This document shows, one piece after another, positions 23,572 through 32,478 of a stretch of DNA of 51,754 bases; position 1 is the first letter of the stretch, and each line of letters opens with the position of its first letter. This DNA comes from a virus. Position numbers and translations under genes: made by a program. The DNA lies in the IMG/VR virus record IMGVR_UViG_3300046488_000201, positions 1-51,754 of that record. One strand, written 5' to 3'. The notes beneath the pieces are model-generated. The model was not told the DNA's origin. It did no database searches and saw only the letters and a list, made by a program, of their open reading frames with translations.

Positions 23572-23949
23572 TCAGTCCCGCGCCTTGATGTGCAACGCGG
23601 CGAGATCGGCCAGCCCGCCCGCCTCGTCGACGCCCTCGCCCCACACGAGGTCATCCTTACGGACCTCGGCGCCGAAGTTCAGGACCACGCCGCTCCAGTT
23701 GGATTCGCCCTCGGTCGCCGGGTTCTCGACGCGGTCGATGAGAATCCCCGCGGCGACTTCGGAGCCGTCGGAGTTGGACTCGTCGTAGGGGACGTACATG
23801 CCGGTCCCCGCGATCTGTCCGAGCACCGTGCCGGGTTCGAGCACCGTGGCGGCCTTCACCGTCACGAGGACCGCATCGCGGCTGAGCGCGCCCGGCAGCT
23901 CGCTCGAGATGAATTCGCCGGTGTACCGGCCTTCGTTCAGTTCGGGCAT
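23572..23949 (-). CDS. Head decoration protein, lambda gpD type (125 aa)
   Basis: Family marks are EFISSELPGALSRDAVLV, the GTVLGQIAG turn (V-L-E-P-G-T-V-L-G) and a C-terminal AALHIKARD. A trimer of such proteins caps capsid threefold sites. Its place between protease and capsid agrees with lambda C-D-E. Confidence 0.9.
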   Translation of the reverse strand: MPELNEGRYTGEFISSELPGALSRDAVLVTVKAATVLEPGTVLGQIAGTGMYVPYDESNSDGSEVAAGILIDRVENPATEGESNWSGVVLNFGAEVRKDDLVWGEGVDEAGGLADLAALHIKARD

Positions 23950-23981
23950 CGTTCTGCTCCTTCTGCTGCGCGCGATCCCTG

Positions 23982-25079
23982 TTACTGGGCGCGCACCTGG
24001 TTGCGGTCGGCGTAGATCTTCGCGGTGTCAATCCGCGCCTTCGGCTGCGTGCCCTGGTCGGGCTTGAGACTGCCATCGATTTCGATGCGGTCGAGTTTTG
24101 CGGTGACGATCGTCAGCTGCATCCGCACCGCGTCGGGGGTCATGCCGCCCGCCACGTAGCCGTCGGCGAGGTCGGGCAACTTGGCCTTCGCGCAGAGGGC
24201 GCGGATCTCGGTCGCGCGCGCCGCGGCCGCCGTCCGTGTCTGCCGCTCGGTGGTCACGCTCGCCTGCACCGTCTCGAGCGTCGCGCCGGAGGCCACGAGG
24301 CTCTCGGCCAGGTCGAGGCACTCCCCTTTGCGGCAGAGGCGCAGGACGTCGGTGGCGGCGGCCGCCATGGGCGCCGGGGGCGTCGGTTCGGGCTTCGCGA
24401 CCAGGGCCTCGATGCGCGCGCGGAACTGCTCCGGCACCTTCAGCTTGCCCACGGTGCGCGGATCGATGCTCGCCGCGGCCTTCAGACCCGCGACCTTCTC
24501 GTCCACGAATCCGTTGGCGATCGCCTGGTCCGCATCCATCCAGGTCTCGGCGTCCATGAGCGCCTGGATCGCCTCGGCAGTCATCGGCGAGTGCCACTGG
24601 TAGGTCGGCACGATCTGCGCGTTCCGCAACTGGTCGAGCGTGTCGGCAGCCTTGCGCATCTCGGCCGCGTTGCCGATGGCGATCGTCCACGCGTTGTGCA
24701 CCATCAACAGGCCGTTGTCCGACATGCGCGCCGGCGAGCCGGCCATCACGATGAGCGACGCGGCGCTGGCCGCCAGGCCGTCGACGATCGTCTCGACGGC
24801 GCGGCCTTTGGTGGCGCGCTGGTCCCGCAGGGCGTTCGCGATGTTGATCGCGGCGAAGACGTCCCCGCCCGGGGAGTTCACGTGCACCCGCAGCGTCTTC
24901 ACGGACGCGGGGATCGCCGAGAGCGCGTCAACGAAGGCCTTGGCCGTGATCGAGATCTGCTCGCCCCAGGCCTCGTTCATCGCCTGATCCATCCAGTCGC
25001 CGATGAAGTCGATGATGTGGATGTCCAGCACCGACGGGTCGCTCGCGGCGGGCGCTTCCATTCGAAACCACGGTTTCAT
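23982..25079 (-). CDS. Head maturation protease, ClpP/S14 type, with scaffold-like tail (365 aa)
   Basis: The N-terminal 200 residues are a ClpP-like protease: RVHVNSPGGDVFAAINIANA (64-83), GLAASAASLI with Ser105, and LLMVHNAW with His128. The C-terminal 150 residues are helical, Ala-rich and charged, and may serve as scaffold like lambda C/Nu3. ATG 25079 is chosen because the conserved MKPWFRME starts there. It cuts scaffold and portal during procapsid maturation. A small start for a separate scaffold could lie inside but is not evident. Confidence 0.9.
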   Translation of the reverse strand: MKPWFRMEAPAASDPSVLDIHIIDFIGDWMDQAMNEAWGEQISITAKAFVDALSAIPASVKTLRVHVNSPGGDVFAAINIANALRDQRATKGRAVETIVDGLAASAASLIVMAGSPARMSDNGLLMVHNAWTIAIGNAAEMRKAADTLDQLRNAQIVPTYQWHSPMTAEAIQALMDAETWMDADQAIANGFVDEKVAGLKAAASIDPRTVGKLKVPEQFRARIEALVAKPEPTPPAPMAAAATDVLRLCRKGECLDLAESLVASGATLETVQASVTTERQTRTAAAARATEIRALCAKAKLPDLADGYVAGGMTPDAVRMQLTIVTAKLDRIEIDGSLKPDQGTQPKARIDTAKIYADRNQVRAQ

Positions 25080-25107
25080 ATCAGTTCTCCTGGCGCTGGC
25101 CGCGGCG

Positions 25108-26643
25108 TCACGCCGCCGCATTCTGCGCGGCATTCGGGTCCGGTTCGGCGTTCGGATCGACGGGCGCCGGGGCGGGCGCCGGCGTGCCCTTTGGCGTCTG
25201 GCGCCCGTCCGAGTCGTACTTCAGCCCGAGCCCGTCCGCGCGCGCGTTGTCGATGGCCTGCTCGGTGTCGATGGCCTCGGCGTCCTCGCCGTATTCGCTG
25301 ACGACCGCGGCGCGAGACGTCAGGCCGGATCGGATGGCCGCCTTCTGCGCCTCGATGTCCTGCACCGGCTGGATGTAAGGCACGCGCGGCGGCGTCCACT
25401 TCACCGCGGCCCACTGTTCCGGGTCGGTCAGGTATTCCGCCGGGATCGGCAAGGCGCCCGACAGGAACACGCGGTCCATCCAGGCGCGCCACACCGGCCG
25501 GCAGAACTTGAAGGCGACGATGTGATGCTGCCAGGCCGCCACGCGGCCGCGGAATTCGTTCAGGATGACGCGCACCGTGCGATCGTTCACGCCGCGCATG
25601 TCGCCCGTCAGGACCTCGTAGGGCACCCCGGTCGCCGCGGCGATGCCGGAGAGCTGCTGGCGCATGAAGTCCGGATAGCCGTGGGCCTCCGGCGGATCCG
25701 ACCAGGTGACCTCTTCGCCCTCGTCCAGTTCCTGCATGATGCCGGCTTCTAGGCTCACCATCGGCTTGCCGTCCGACGACTTTGCGACGGGCAGTCCGGT
25801 CAGCGGGTGCAGGTCCTCGGCCACGCCGGCGGAGGGGGGACGCGTGATGAACCCTGCGAAGAGATTGGCGAGCTGCTGCCGGAGCAGGACCGCGTCATCG
25901 AACTTGTCGAGCTCGTAGAGGTCGACGAGCGCCTGGGTCAGGTGCGGCATGCCGCGCAGTTGGCCCGGGCGCAGCGGATCGTAGAGATGCGAGACCGCAT
26001 CGGCCGGCACGCGCCGCAGCTGCGACGCGTCGAAGTCGTCGAGTTCGGGACGCGACGGGTAGAAGTAGTAGGCGACCCGGCGCCCGATCGCGTCGAACTC
26101 GATGCCCGCTCGGACGGGCCCCGTCGTGCTCCAGACGCTGTAATCGTGCGGGCAGAGCTCCGGTTCGAGCACCTGGACCTGAATCGGCACGCAGAGCCCG
26201 TCGATCGGCAGCCGCAGACGGATCCGCCCAAACCCCTCGCCCGCCTCGAGCCAGGTGCGCACGGCCTGCGCCTGCTGGCCGTACCAATCGAGTTGCCCGT
26301 CGGCGTCGCTCTGGTCGGTCCACCGGAGCCAGAGCGCCTGCACCGCCTTGCGGAATTCGGGGTCCTTCGCCTGCGAGAGCGGTTTGATGCCGGTGCCGAT
26401 GATGTTCGCCACCAGCTTGTCGATGACGCCCTTGGCGTACCCGTCGTTGCGCGTGGCGGCGCGCGACCGATCGCGCAGCGTCGTGAGGTTGCCGAGGATC
26501 GCCGCATTCGCCGAGACGGTGGGCGCGCGCCAGCCGACCGTGCGGCGCGATTGGGAGCCCGCCTCATAGGTCGCGACAGAATTCCGCACCTTCCGGACGG
26601 CCCGGGGCATCGGCGTCGCGTCGCGGAGACCGAGGCTAATCAT
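25108..26643 (-). CDS. Portal protein, lambda gpB type (511 aa)
   Basis: Recognisable parts include YEAGSQSRRTVGWRAPTVSA, RDRSRAATRNDGYAKGVIDK (residues 55-75), LWLRWTDQSDADGQLDWYGQ and PYEVLTGDMRGVNDRTVRVI, all typical of the lambda-type portal. The C-terminus is Pro/Ala-rich, as is usual. It forms the dodecameric ring for DNA entry. It is followed by the protease and preceded by gpW, as in lambda W-B-C. Confidence 0.92.
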   Translation of the reverse strand: MISLGLRDATPMPRAVRKVRNSVATYEAGSQSRRTVGWRAPTVSANAAILGNLTTLRDRSRAATRNDGYAKGVIDKLVANIIGTGIKPLSQAKDPEFRKAVQALWLRWTDQSDADGQLDWYGQQAQAVRTWLEAGEGFGRIRLRLPIDGLCVPIQVQVLEPELCPHDYSVWSTTGPVRAGIEFDAIGRRVAYYFYPSRPELDDFDASQLRRVPADAVSHLYDPLRPGQLRGMPHLTQALVDLYELDKFDDAVLLRQQLANLFAGFITRPPSAGVAEDLHPLTGLPVAKSSDGKPMVSLEAGIMQELDEGEEVTWSDPPEAHGYPDFMRQQLSGIAAATGVPYEVLTGDMRGVNDRTVRVILNEFRGRVAAWQHHIVAFKFCRPVWRAWMDRVFLSGALPIPAEYLTDPEQWAAVKWTPPRVPYIQPVQDIEAQKAAIRSGLTSRAAVVSEYGEDAEAIDTEQAIDNARADGLGLKYDSDGRQTPKGTPAPAPAPVDPNAEPDPNAAQNAAA

Positions 26644-26649
26644 CAGCGG

Positions 26650-26850
26650 TCAGAACCCCTTGTTGCCGACGCCGTAGGTCTGTTTCGAACGGCTGGTCCG
26701 CGTGCGCAATTCACGTAGGATGTCCTGCTCGACCTGGCGCATCTCCGCGTCCGACGTGTAGGTCACCATGCGATCGGCGAACTGCACGGTCCGGATGCCC
26801 CGCAACCGCGCCGCACGAACGTTTTCCAGGTCGGATTCCGTGAAGGCCAT
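26650..26850 (-). CDS. gpW-like head-tail joining protein (66 aa)
   Basis: MAFTESDLENVRAARLRGIR with VQFADRMVTYTSDAEMRQVE matches the short gpW family: a helix, a beta hairpin with R-x-V-x-Y-T, and a second helix. The length (66) equals that of lambda W (68). It sits 6 bases before the portal gene. The ATG at 26850 was chosen over longer upstream frames because the family starts here. Confidence 0.88.
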   Translation of the reverse strand: MAFTESDLENVRAARLRGIRTVQFADRMVTYTSDAEMRQVEQDILRELRTRTSRSKQTYGVGNKGF

Positions 26851-26911
26851 CGCGTGTTCCCGTCGAGCATGCCTGCGACTGCGCGAATCCGTACTTTTAA
26901 AGAACAGAAAT

Positions 26912-27922
26912 TCAGACGCCGCCAGACGCCCCGCCAGGTGACAAGGCGCCACGCAGGGCCGAGGACACCACCGATGCGAGCGGTGTCCGCGTGGCCAGCG
27001 CCCGCCGGCAGTAGGCGTCGTAGACGTCCTGCGGCAGGCGGAGATGCGCCACCACGGTCTCCTGCGGCGCCCTCGGCCGGCCGCGCGGCCGCGGGGGCGC
27101 CTCGGCGTCGACGGTCTGCGCGGCGGACTCCGGACTTGCGACCTCGGACCTTGGACTTGGGCTCTCGGCGGCGGGAGGTGCCGGGTGTCGTTCCGCGTCC
27201 AGCGCCTCTCGTTCGAGGTGCCGCCACAGCGTGATGAGCGGGCGAAGATGGGCAGGCGCGACATGCGCGCGCAGAAACAGCGACGCCCGCAGGCTGCTCT
27301 TCACATGGACGATTCGCGTCGCAGACGAGTAGCTCGCCCACGATGCGTCTTCACAGTTCCACTCGACGCACGGCAACGTCGCGAGGCTCAGGCCGTCCTG
27401 AGCGCCTCGCTCGAGCATGTAACCGAACGACGCCTGGTTGATGCCGCCAAACCGCTTGCGCCAGATCTGATGGTGCCAGCGGTCGCCGAGCATGCGCCGG
27501 TTCTCCTTGCGCCAGGCCGCGATGAAGGCCCGCAGGCGCGGCGAGACGCGCGCGAAGATCACTCCCGAATTGAAGGGAAAGCGACTCTCCTTGGTCGTGT
27601 AGGCGAGGTCGAAGTCCCGCTCCCACACATCATCCAGCGGATGCAGGATGATCGTGTCGGCGTCGATCATCAGGAGCCGCGTCCCGTCTGGCGCAGCCGT
27701 GACGAGCTGGTGCCAGTGCTCCATCTTCTGCGTGTTCTCGACGTGCGAGGCGATGCCGAGCGCGGAGGTCAGACGCGGCGGCACGATATGGCGGATCTGC
27801 ACGTCCCAGGTAGCGCAGTGCTGCGCGGCGGTATAGGCGAGCACGCGAACCATGCGGGCCCACTGCCCCGTGCGATCGTCGCCGAAGTAGCAGGCCTCGA
27901 GCCGCGGTCGCTCGTCATCCAT
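26912..27922 (-). CDS. Glycosyltransferase-like protein fused to a ribbon-helix-helix-like tail (336 aa)
   Basis: The N-terminal 230 residues resemble a GT-A type glycosyltransferase: ACYFGDDRTGQWARMVRVLA, the DADTIILHP motif (DxD, about 87-95), AYTTKESRFPFNSGVIFA, and a late WNCEDASW. A linker with many P, S and E follows. The last 50 residues (PRAPQETVVAHLRLPQDVYD, AYCRRALATRTPLASVVSSA) look like a CopG/Arc-type DNA- or protein-binding fold. It is not part of the lambda set. With the two next genes it makes a modification cassette inside the head operon. The sugar and target are unknown. Confidence 0.65.
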   Translation of the reverse strand: MDDERPRLEACYFGDDRTGQWARMVRVLAYTAAQHCATWDVQIRHIVPPRLTSALGIASHVENTQKMEHWHQLVTAAPDGTRLLMIDADTIILHPLDDVWERDFDLAYTTKESRFPFNSGVIFARVSPRLRAFIAAWRKENRRMLGDRWHHQIWRKRFGGINQASFGYMLERGAQDGLSLATLPCVEWNCEDASWASYSSATRIVHVKSSLRASLFLRAHVAPAHLRPLITLWRHLEREALDAERHPAPPAAESPSPRSEVASPESAAQTVDAEAPPRPRGRPRAPQETVVAHLRLPQDVYDAYCRRALATRTPLASVVSSALRGALSPGGASGGV

Positions 27923-28754
27923 GGGACTCGTCCTCGCGCTGAATGACCTGGCCGGCCGTTTCGAGCGTGTCGGATAGGTGATTGACGGCGTCAACGATGG
28001 CCTTGCCGACCGCCGTGAATTCATCCCCCAACGCCGGCCGTGGCCGCTGCGCCGGCCAGCGCGGGATCACGCGTCCCTTCCAATTCGCGCGATCCTGATC
28101 GCCGAGGTGCAGCACATAGAAGGGCCACAAGCCGCGGCGGCGAGCGAACTGGTCGCGGAAGTCCAGGTCGTACTTCCCGGCCGTGCGAGAGGAGCCAAAG
28201 GCCAGTCCGGGCCGCCAGCGAAACAGTTGGAAATAGCCGAGTGCTTTGGTGGCCGTCTCCACTGCGTTGTTACGCGTGTTCGTGATGGTCGTGTAGGACT
28301 GGCCTTTGACTTTCGGGGGGATCAGATCGAGACTCGCGCGGCGGCTGAGGCCCCGGACATGCGACCGCAGCGCCGACGCCGACGGGCACCGGTAGCGCGC
28401 ACAGCCGTAGATCGTCTCGCGCTTGATCTCCTGCTCGGACGGGAACCGACCAAAGGGATAGACGTCGCAGTCGAGCGATAGGCACAGCTCGCCGACGGCC
28501 GGCGCCTCGCGATACCTGGGCGTGATGCCGAAGGCCTCGTCGAGCGCCGCGGCCTTGTTGAAGATCGCGTCGTCGCGCGACCAGGCGTCCGTCACCAGCA
28601 ACCCGACGCCGACGGTCTTCGCGACGGCCTGCGTCTCCATGTCATCCGGAGAAGTGACGACGGTCAGCTCGTCGAGCGCGACGACGCGCAGCCAGGCCGG
28701 CAGGATGACGGTGAGGAAATCGGCATAGTGCACCGACGGGATGACCACCCTCAT
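27915..28754 (-). CDS. Glycosyltransferase-like protein (279 aa)
   Basis: It starts MRVVIPSVHYADFLTVILPA and shows LTVVTSPDD, NKAAALDEAFGI, then LSLDCDVYPFGRFPSE with a D-x-D-like DCDVYP. This is the layout of nucleotide-sugar-binding GT-A folds. The end of the protein repeats words of the tape measure (AIVDAVNHLSDTLE against DIVDSVNHLSDTIA), probably by phage-internal copying. Its stop and start overlap both neighbours, so it is co-translated with the methyltransferase and the fused glycosyltransferase. Confidence 0.65.
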   Translation of the reverse strand: MRVVIPSVHYADFLTVILPAWLRVVALDELTVVTSPDDMETQAVAKTVGVGLLVTDAWSRDDAIFNKAAALDEAFGITPRYREAPAVGELCLSLDCDVYPFGRFPSEQEIKRETIYGCARYRCPSASALRSHVRGLSRRASLDLIPPKVKGQSYTTITNTRNNAVETATKALGYFQLFRWRPGLAFGSSRTAGKYDLDFRDQFARRRGLWPFYVLHLGDQDRANWKGRVIPRWPAQRPRPALGDEFTAVGKAIVDAVNHLSDTLETAGQVIQREDESHG

Positions 28755-29329
28755 CGGCGCACCCACCAGATCGAATCGCAGTGGTTGACCTTGCCGAGGC
28801 GCTCGTCGACGGCGCGCTTCACGCCTGGCCATGATTTGTGCGAGTAGTCATGGCCCGCGAGGATGCCGCCCGGCCGCACCAGATCGCGATACAGGTCGAT
28901 GTCCTGTCGGCAGGCTTCATAGCGGTGGTCACCGTCGATGAAGACCAGGTCCGCGCGTGACACGTGACAGTCGTCGCGCAAGATGGCGCGCGCGTCGGCG
29001 GACGGGTATCGCAACGCAATCACGCGATCCGTCGCGAGGTGGTCGGAGAGGTTCTTCTGGAACGTCTCGACGATGCGGGTCCAGTTGCCACCGCCCGCCT
29101 CGGCCATCCACTTGGCCTGTGAGCCGTCGTCGTTGCTGTAACCCTCCCACAGATCGATCGCGTAGACCGTGCCCGGGCAGTGGTCGGCGAGCGCGCGCGC
29201 CGAGCGTCCGTGGAAACTCCCGATCTCGACGATGGTGTGGGCGGTGAGGGCATGCTCGGCGAGCCACCGGAGTTCGGTTGGGCTCATCCAGCCCGTGATC
29301 GCGAGGGCGCGCGCGAGATCGATCGGCAT
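28751..29329 (-). CDS. Class I SAM-dependent methyltransferase (192 aa)
   Basis: Motif I is VEIGSFHGRSARAL (34-47), and then VYAIDLWEGYSND, FIDGDHRYEACRQDID and GGILAGHDYSHKSWPGV follow. These are hallmarks of the Methyltransf_24 group that often modifies sugars or small molecules in glycan loci. It overlaps the next glycosyltransferase by four bases. The context suggests that it methylates a sugar or a glycosylated protein made by the neighbours. Confidence 0.85.
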   Translation of the reverse strand: MPIDLARALAITGWMSPTELRWLAEHALTAHTIVEIGSFHGRSARALADHCPGTVYAIDLWEGYSNDDGSQAKWMAEAGGGNWTRIVETFQKNLSDHLATDRVIALRYPSADARAILRDDCHVSRADLVFIDGDHRYEACRQDIDLYRDLVRPGGILAGHDYSHKSWPGVKRAVDERLGKVNHCDSIWWVRR

Positions 29330-29341
29330 GTTGTGAGAACT

Positions 29342-29424
29342 GGTGCGGCCGCACCGAGGGGGCGACGATCAGTATGTGGTGTGAACTGTCGAGGTGAGAC
29401 GCGACCACTATTCAGATAGTGGTC
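29342..29424. repeat. Two hairpins in the gap before the methyltransferase
   Basis: GGTGCGGCCGCACC (29342-29355) is a perfect 14-bp palindrome. At 29403-29424, GACCACTAT and ATAGTGGTC form a 9-bp stem with loop TCAG. They lie in the 114-base gap between the small gene at 29444 and the methyltransferase at 29329, where they could separate the added cassette from the terminase unit. No clear T-run follows on the minus strand. Confidence 0.5.
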
Positions 29425-29443
29425 CTACTGCTGCGGGACGGGC

Positions 29444-29698
29444 TCAAAATGCTGTTATGTCGGCGCTCGTAGACTTCGATAGAGCTAGGCGCAAGTCGCC
29501 GCAAGCACGCTCCAGTAGTTCATCTCGCATGCAGAGATGGCTTCGGGCCTGTTCCACTCGAAGGAGGGCCGTCGCGACGCGCTCGATAATGACGGCTAGA
29601 TCGCTGGCCAAGATTCTGACCCGTCCATCCATCTCTCGAAACGCCTTCGCCTGCTCGAGCGCATCGTCGGCGAGTTTGGCCGTGGCTACTTCGGTCAT
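29444..29698 (-). CDS. Small helical hypothetical protein (84 aa)
   Basis: It is almost wholly helical (KLADDALEQAKAFREMDGRV, IIERVATALLRVEQARSHL). GGAGGG stands 8 bases before ATG 29698, which fixes the start. It lies 14 bases after the zinc ribbon. The function is unknown; a coiled-coil or packaging accessory is possible. Confidence 0.6.
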   Translation of the reverse strand: MTEVATAKLADDALEQAKAFREMDGRVRILASDLAVIIERVATALLRVEQARSHLCMRDELLERACGDLRLALSKSTSADITAF

Positions 29699-29712
29699 GC
29701 GAATCCCTCCGT

Positions 29713-29916
29713 TCAGATGATGATAGCAGGCCCCGACGCCACCCGACGCACGGTCACCTTGCGCGGATCGATAACGCTCTGGTAGCTGCTCCAGCGGTGG
29801 CCGCATTTGGGGCATTCATGGCGCCTCCGGCGGTAGCCGGGCACTCGACGACTGTCGATCACTCGGCCTCGTTGGTGACAGACGCGGCAGGTCTCCGGGT
29901 CGGGTAGGTTGGTCAT
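29713..29916 (-). CDS. Zinc-ribbon protein beside terminase (67 aa)
   Basis: CRVCHQRGRVIDSRRVPGYR is followed by RRRHECPKCGHRWSSYQSVI; two CxxC pairs flank a basic stretch with R-R-R. This is like the NrdR-type or late-activator zinc ribbon and should bind nucleic acid. It overlaps the terminase stop by ATGA. It is most likely a regulator or packaging helper. Confidence 0.7.
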   Translation of the reverse strand: MTNLPDPETCRVCHQRGRVIDSRRVPGYRRRRHECPKCGHRWSSYQSVIDPRKVTVRRVASGPAIII

Positions 29917-31862
29917 CGTCCTAGATACGCACTTCGCGCGACCCGCCGCATGGACGCGGGAGGCGCCGGGGATTGGGCTGGCGTTCGTGATGGTGCGACG
30001 GACGCCGGCGCCGGCGCCCCAGGGAGCGGAGTCGCAGCCAGCATCTCCGCCATCTGCCGGATGTTCGGGTTCAGTAAGCGATAGGCCGCCAAGCAGAGGA
30101 CGGCCGTGTCGAGCGCCTCGTTGCGGTCCCGGTCCTGCACCCAGACGACGTGGGTCGCGATGCCCGACTTGTTGTAGCGGGTCTCGCGATGCTCCGCGCA
30201 GAGTTGCGCGAAATACTCCTCATCGACCGAGACCGGGAAGTGCATGTAGCCCGGACCCTCCACCGGCAGCGCCAGGCTGTCCATGACGTTCGTCTTCGCG
30301 TCGTCGACGTTGATAGGCCACAGGCGCACCGGCCGCGGCGCGCGGCCGTACCGCTTCTCCGCCGCCTTGCCGACGATCGGCTCGCCGGTCCGTCCGGCGA
30401 ACCCCTTCGTCGCGAAGATGCGCCGCACCTGGTAGGCCAGCACGAAGTCATAGACCGCCTCGGTCGCGTAGCCGCTATCGATGCAGGTCGCATGGATCGG
30501 CAGGAGGTGCCCGGACGCGTGGGCATACCGTCGCGCGAGGGCCTCGAGGAGCGCGTCCTTGGCTTCGGCGGGCTGCTTCTGCATGTTCCCCGGGACGGTG
30601 CGCCAGTCCACAACCCACCGCTCGCCAGCCGGGCCCCAGGCGTGCACCTGCAACTCGAACCGGTCCTCTTGGACGTCGACGCCGGCGGTCAGCGCGATCG
30701 CCGCGGCGGGCACCTCGACGTCGACACCATAGGATTCGCGACGGGCCAGGAGGATCTGCGCGTCCATCCGCGCGCCGCGATCCTCCCAGCCCTCCGCGAG
30801 CGACGTGTTGATGAACACGCGCAGCGCTTCCTTCCCCCGGGCGCGGGCGGACAGCCACTTCTCGACCAGGTGCTGCAGCGTGACGCCCAGCGTCGAGATC
30901 ATCTCCGGCACGTGGAAGCCGATGAGGCCGACTTCCTTCGGCGTCTGCGTGGGCATCCACTCGCCGCCGGCGACCATCACGCGGCGGTCCGCCTCCGTCA
31001 TCCGCGCGCCGCACCCGCCGTGCTCTCCGTCCGGGCACGCGATGTAGGCGGTTTCGGGATCGCCCTCGTCGTAGGCCACGCGGAAGTGCGTCGGATCTCC
31101 CCAGGTGATCCAGTCGCGCCGGCCGCAGTGCGGACAGGAGACGAAGTATTGCCGCTGGTCGCTGCGCTCATAGAGCGTGTCGATGCGGCCACCCTTGAGC
31201 GTGGGCGTCGAGACGAACAGCACGAGCGCATCGAAGAAGGTCTTCGTCCGTTGCATCAACAGGTCGGCCGGATCGCCTTCGTCGCCGACGACCGGAGGAA
31301 ACCGGTCGACGTCGTCGCCGATCGCTAGGCGCACGGCGCGGCGGGCGAAGGTGTTCGGCGTGTTCGCGCCGCCGAGCGCGAGATAGCCGCCCGGGAACAT
31401 CTTCAGCGAGAGCGTGCTCTCGACTTGCTGCGCCCCGCGCGGCTGGCGCTTGTCGCGCACGACGGCCTGCAGCGCCGGCGTCGTGCGGATCATGTCCGCC
31501 AGACGTTCCTTGCTCCACTCCTCGGCGACCTGCGCAGTCGGGTGCACGAAGAGGATGGAGCACGGATCGTGCTCGATGAAGTAGCCGATGATGTTGTGGA
31601 GCGCTTCGCTGCCCCCGAGCTGCGCGGCCTTGCGCACGGCGATCGTCTTGACGCCGGGCTCATGGACCGAATCCATGATGCCGCGCAGGTAGGGCGTCGC
31701 CGCGGTATGCCAGCGTCCGCCGCGGGCCCCGCTGGTCTCGGGCAGTAGCCGCTTGGCGTCGGCCCATTCGCTGACGGTGAGCGCCGGGGGCGGCGTGGCG
31801 GCCAGGGCCCAGCCTGCGTAGAGTTCGTCGGCCTCGACGGTGACCACGTCCACGTCGCTCAT
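29913..31862 (-). CDS. Terminase large subunit, lambda gpA type (649 aa)
   Basis: The ATPase part contains VRKAAQLGGSEALHNIIGYF (deviant P-loop 77-86) and IEHDPCSILFVHPTAQVAEE. Other parts are SCPHCGRRDWITWGD and the late nuclease region with ALTAGVDVQEDRFELQVHAW and CIDSGYATEAVYDFVL, which carries Asp residues. The tail is Pro/Ala-rich. It overlaps the small subunit by ATGA, which sets the start at 31862. It cuts and pumps DNA into the head; membership of the gpA family suggests cos-type ends. Confidence 0.93.
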   Translation of the reverse strand: MSDVDVVTVEADELYAGWALAATPPPALTVSEWADAKRLLPETSGARGGRWHTAATPYLRGIMDSVHEPGVKTIAVRKAAQLGGSEALHNIIGYFIEHDPCSILFVHPTAQVAEEWSKERLADMIRTTPALQAVVRDKRQPRGAQQVESTLSLKMFPGGYLALGGANTPNTFARRAVRLAIGDDVDRFPPVVGDEGDPADLLMQRTKTFFDALVLFVSTPTLKGGRIDTLYERSDQRQYFVSCPHCGRRDWITWGDPTHFRVAYDEGDPETAYIACPDGEHGGCGARMTEADRRVMVAGGEWMPTQTPKEVGLIGFHVPEMISTLGVTLQHLVEKWLSARARGKEALRVFINTSLAEGWEDRGARMDAQILLARRESYGVDVEVPAAAIALTAGVDVQEDRFELQVHAWGPAGERWVVDWRTVPGNMQKQPAEAKDALLEALARRYAHASGHLLPIHATCIDSGYATEAVYDFVLAYQVRRIFATKGFAGRTGEPIVGKAAEKRYGRAPRPVRLWPINVDDAKTNVMDSLALPVEGPGYMHFPVSVDEEYFAQLCAEHRETRYNKSGIATHVVWVQDRDRNEALDTAVLCLAAYRLLNPNIRQMAEMLAATPLPGAPAPASVAPSRTPAQSPAPPASMRRVARSAYLGR

Positions 31863-32410
31863 TTGGCCTTCCGCTTGCGGGGCTTCGGCGCGACGACGGT
31901 CTTCCACGACGAGATCTCCGTCAGGATCTCGCGGCACAGCGTGGAGACGATGCCCTCCTGCGCGCGCGTGATGAGTCCCGTCTCGATGAACCGCCGCGGC
32001 AGCGACCGCACCTTGGCTGACCAGGCCTTGGTGTAACTTGCGCCCGCCAACAACACGGCATCGCGCGAGACGAGTTCGCTGCGCCGCTCCATCAGCCGCT
32101 GTTCGTTCATCTTCGCGGCCGCTTCGTAGGCGCGAGTCTGCGCGGCCTCCTTCGCGTTGTGCCCTTGCTGGGCTCGCCACCAGGCGAGCGACTCGACCGC
32201 GTCGTAGACGCTCTCCTGGCCGGCGCCGCCACGCGTGATGGTGGGCATCCCGCCGCGCGTGTAATCGGAGACGGTATCCGGGTGCACGCCGATCAACTCG
32301 GCCAGCTGCAACCGGCCAACGCGCCGCCACGCGGACGGGTCGGCAGGCGGCTGCGCCTTGCGCGGGCGGGGCTTGGCGGCTGGCTGAGGTGCCTTCTTGG
32401 TCATGTTCAT
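31859..32410 (-). CDS. Terminase small subunit, Nu1-like (183 aa)
   Basis: After a Lys/Pro-rich start, WRRVGRLQLAELIGVHPDTV with SDYTRGGMPTITRGGAGQES is the winged-helix Nu1 module. Later helices include AKMNEQRLMERRSELVSRDA. The end is Lys-rich. A second ATG two codons in (32404) is an equally good start; no strong ribosome site decides. The region upstream (32411-32478) is a likely cos or recognition site by analogy, and contains hairpin CCCGCT-CTC-AGCGGG, but no cos sequence can be named. Confidence 0.85.
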   Translation of the reverse strand: MNMTKKAPQPAAKPRPRKAQPPADPSAWRRVGRLQLAELIGVHPDTVSDYTRGGMPTITRGGAGQESVYDAVESLAWWRAQQGHNAKEAAQTRAYEAAAKMNEQRLMERRSELVSRDAVLLAGASYTKAWSAKVRSLPRRFIETGLITRAQEGIVSTLCREILTEISSWKTVVAPKPRKRKAK

Positions 32411-32478
32411 GGTCTAGTTGCTGCCCCTATAGGCCCTGCTGCGAGGCAGGCAAGGCTTGCGCCCCCGTTGACCCGCTC

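Noticed and set aside
32411-32478. A definite cos site
   Set aside because: The place fits lambda, but no cohesive-end sequence, IHF or R-site repeats can be pointed out by eye.
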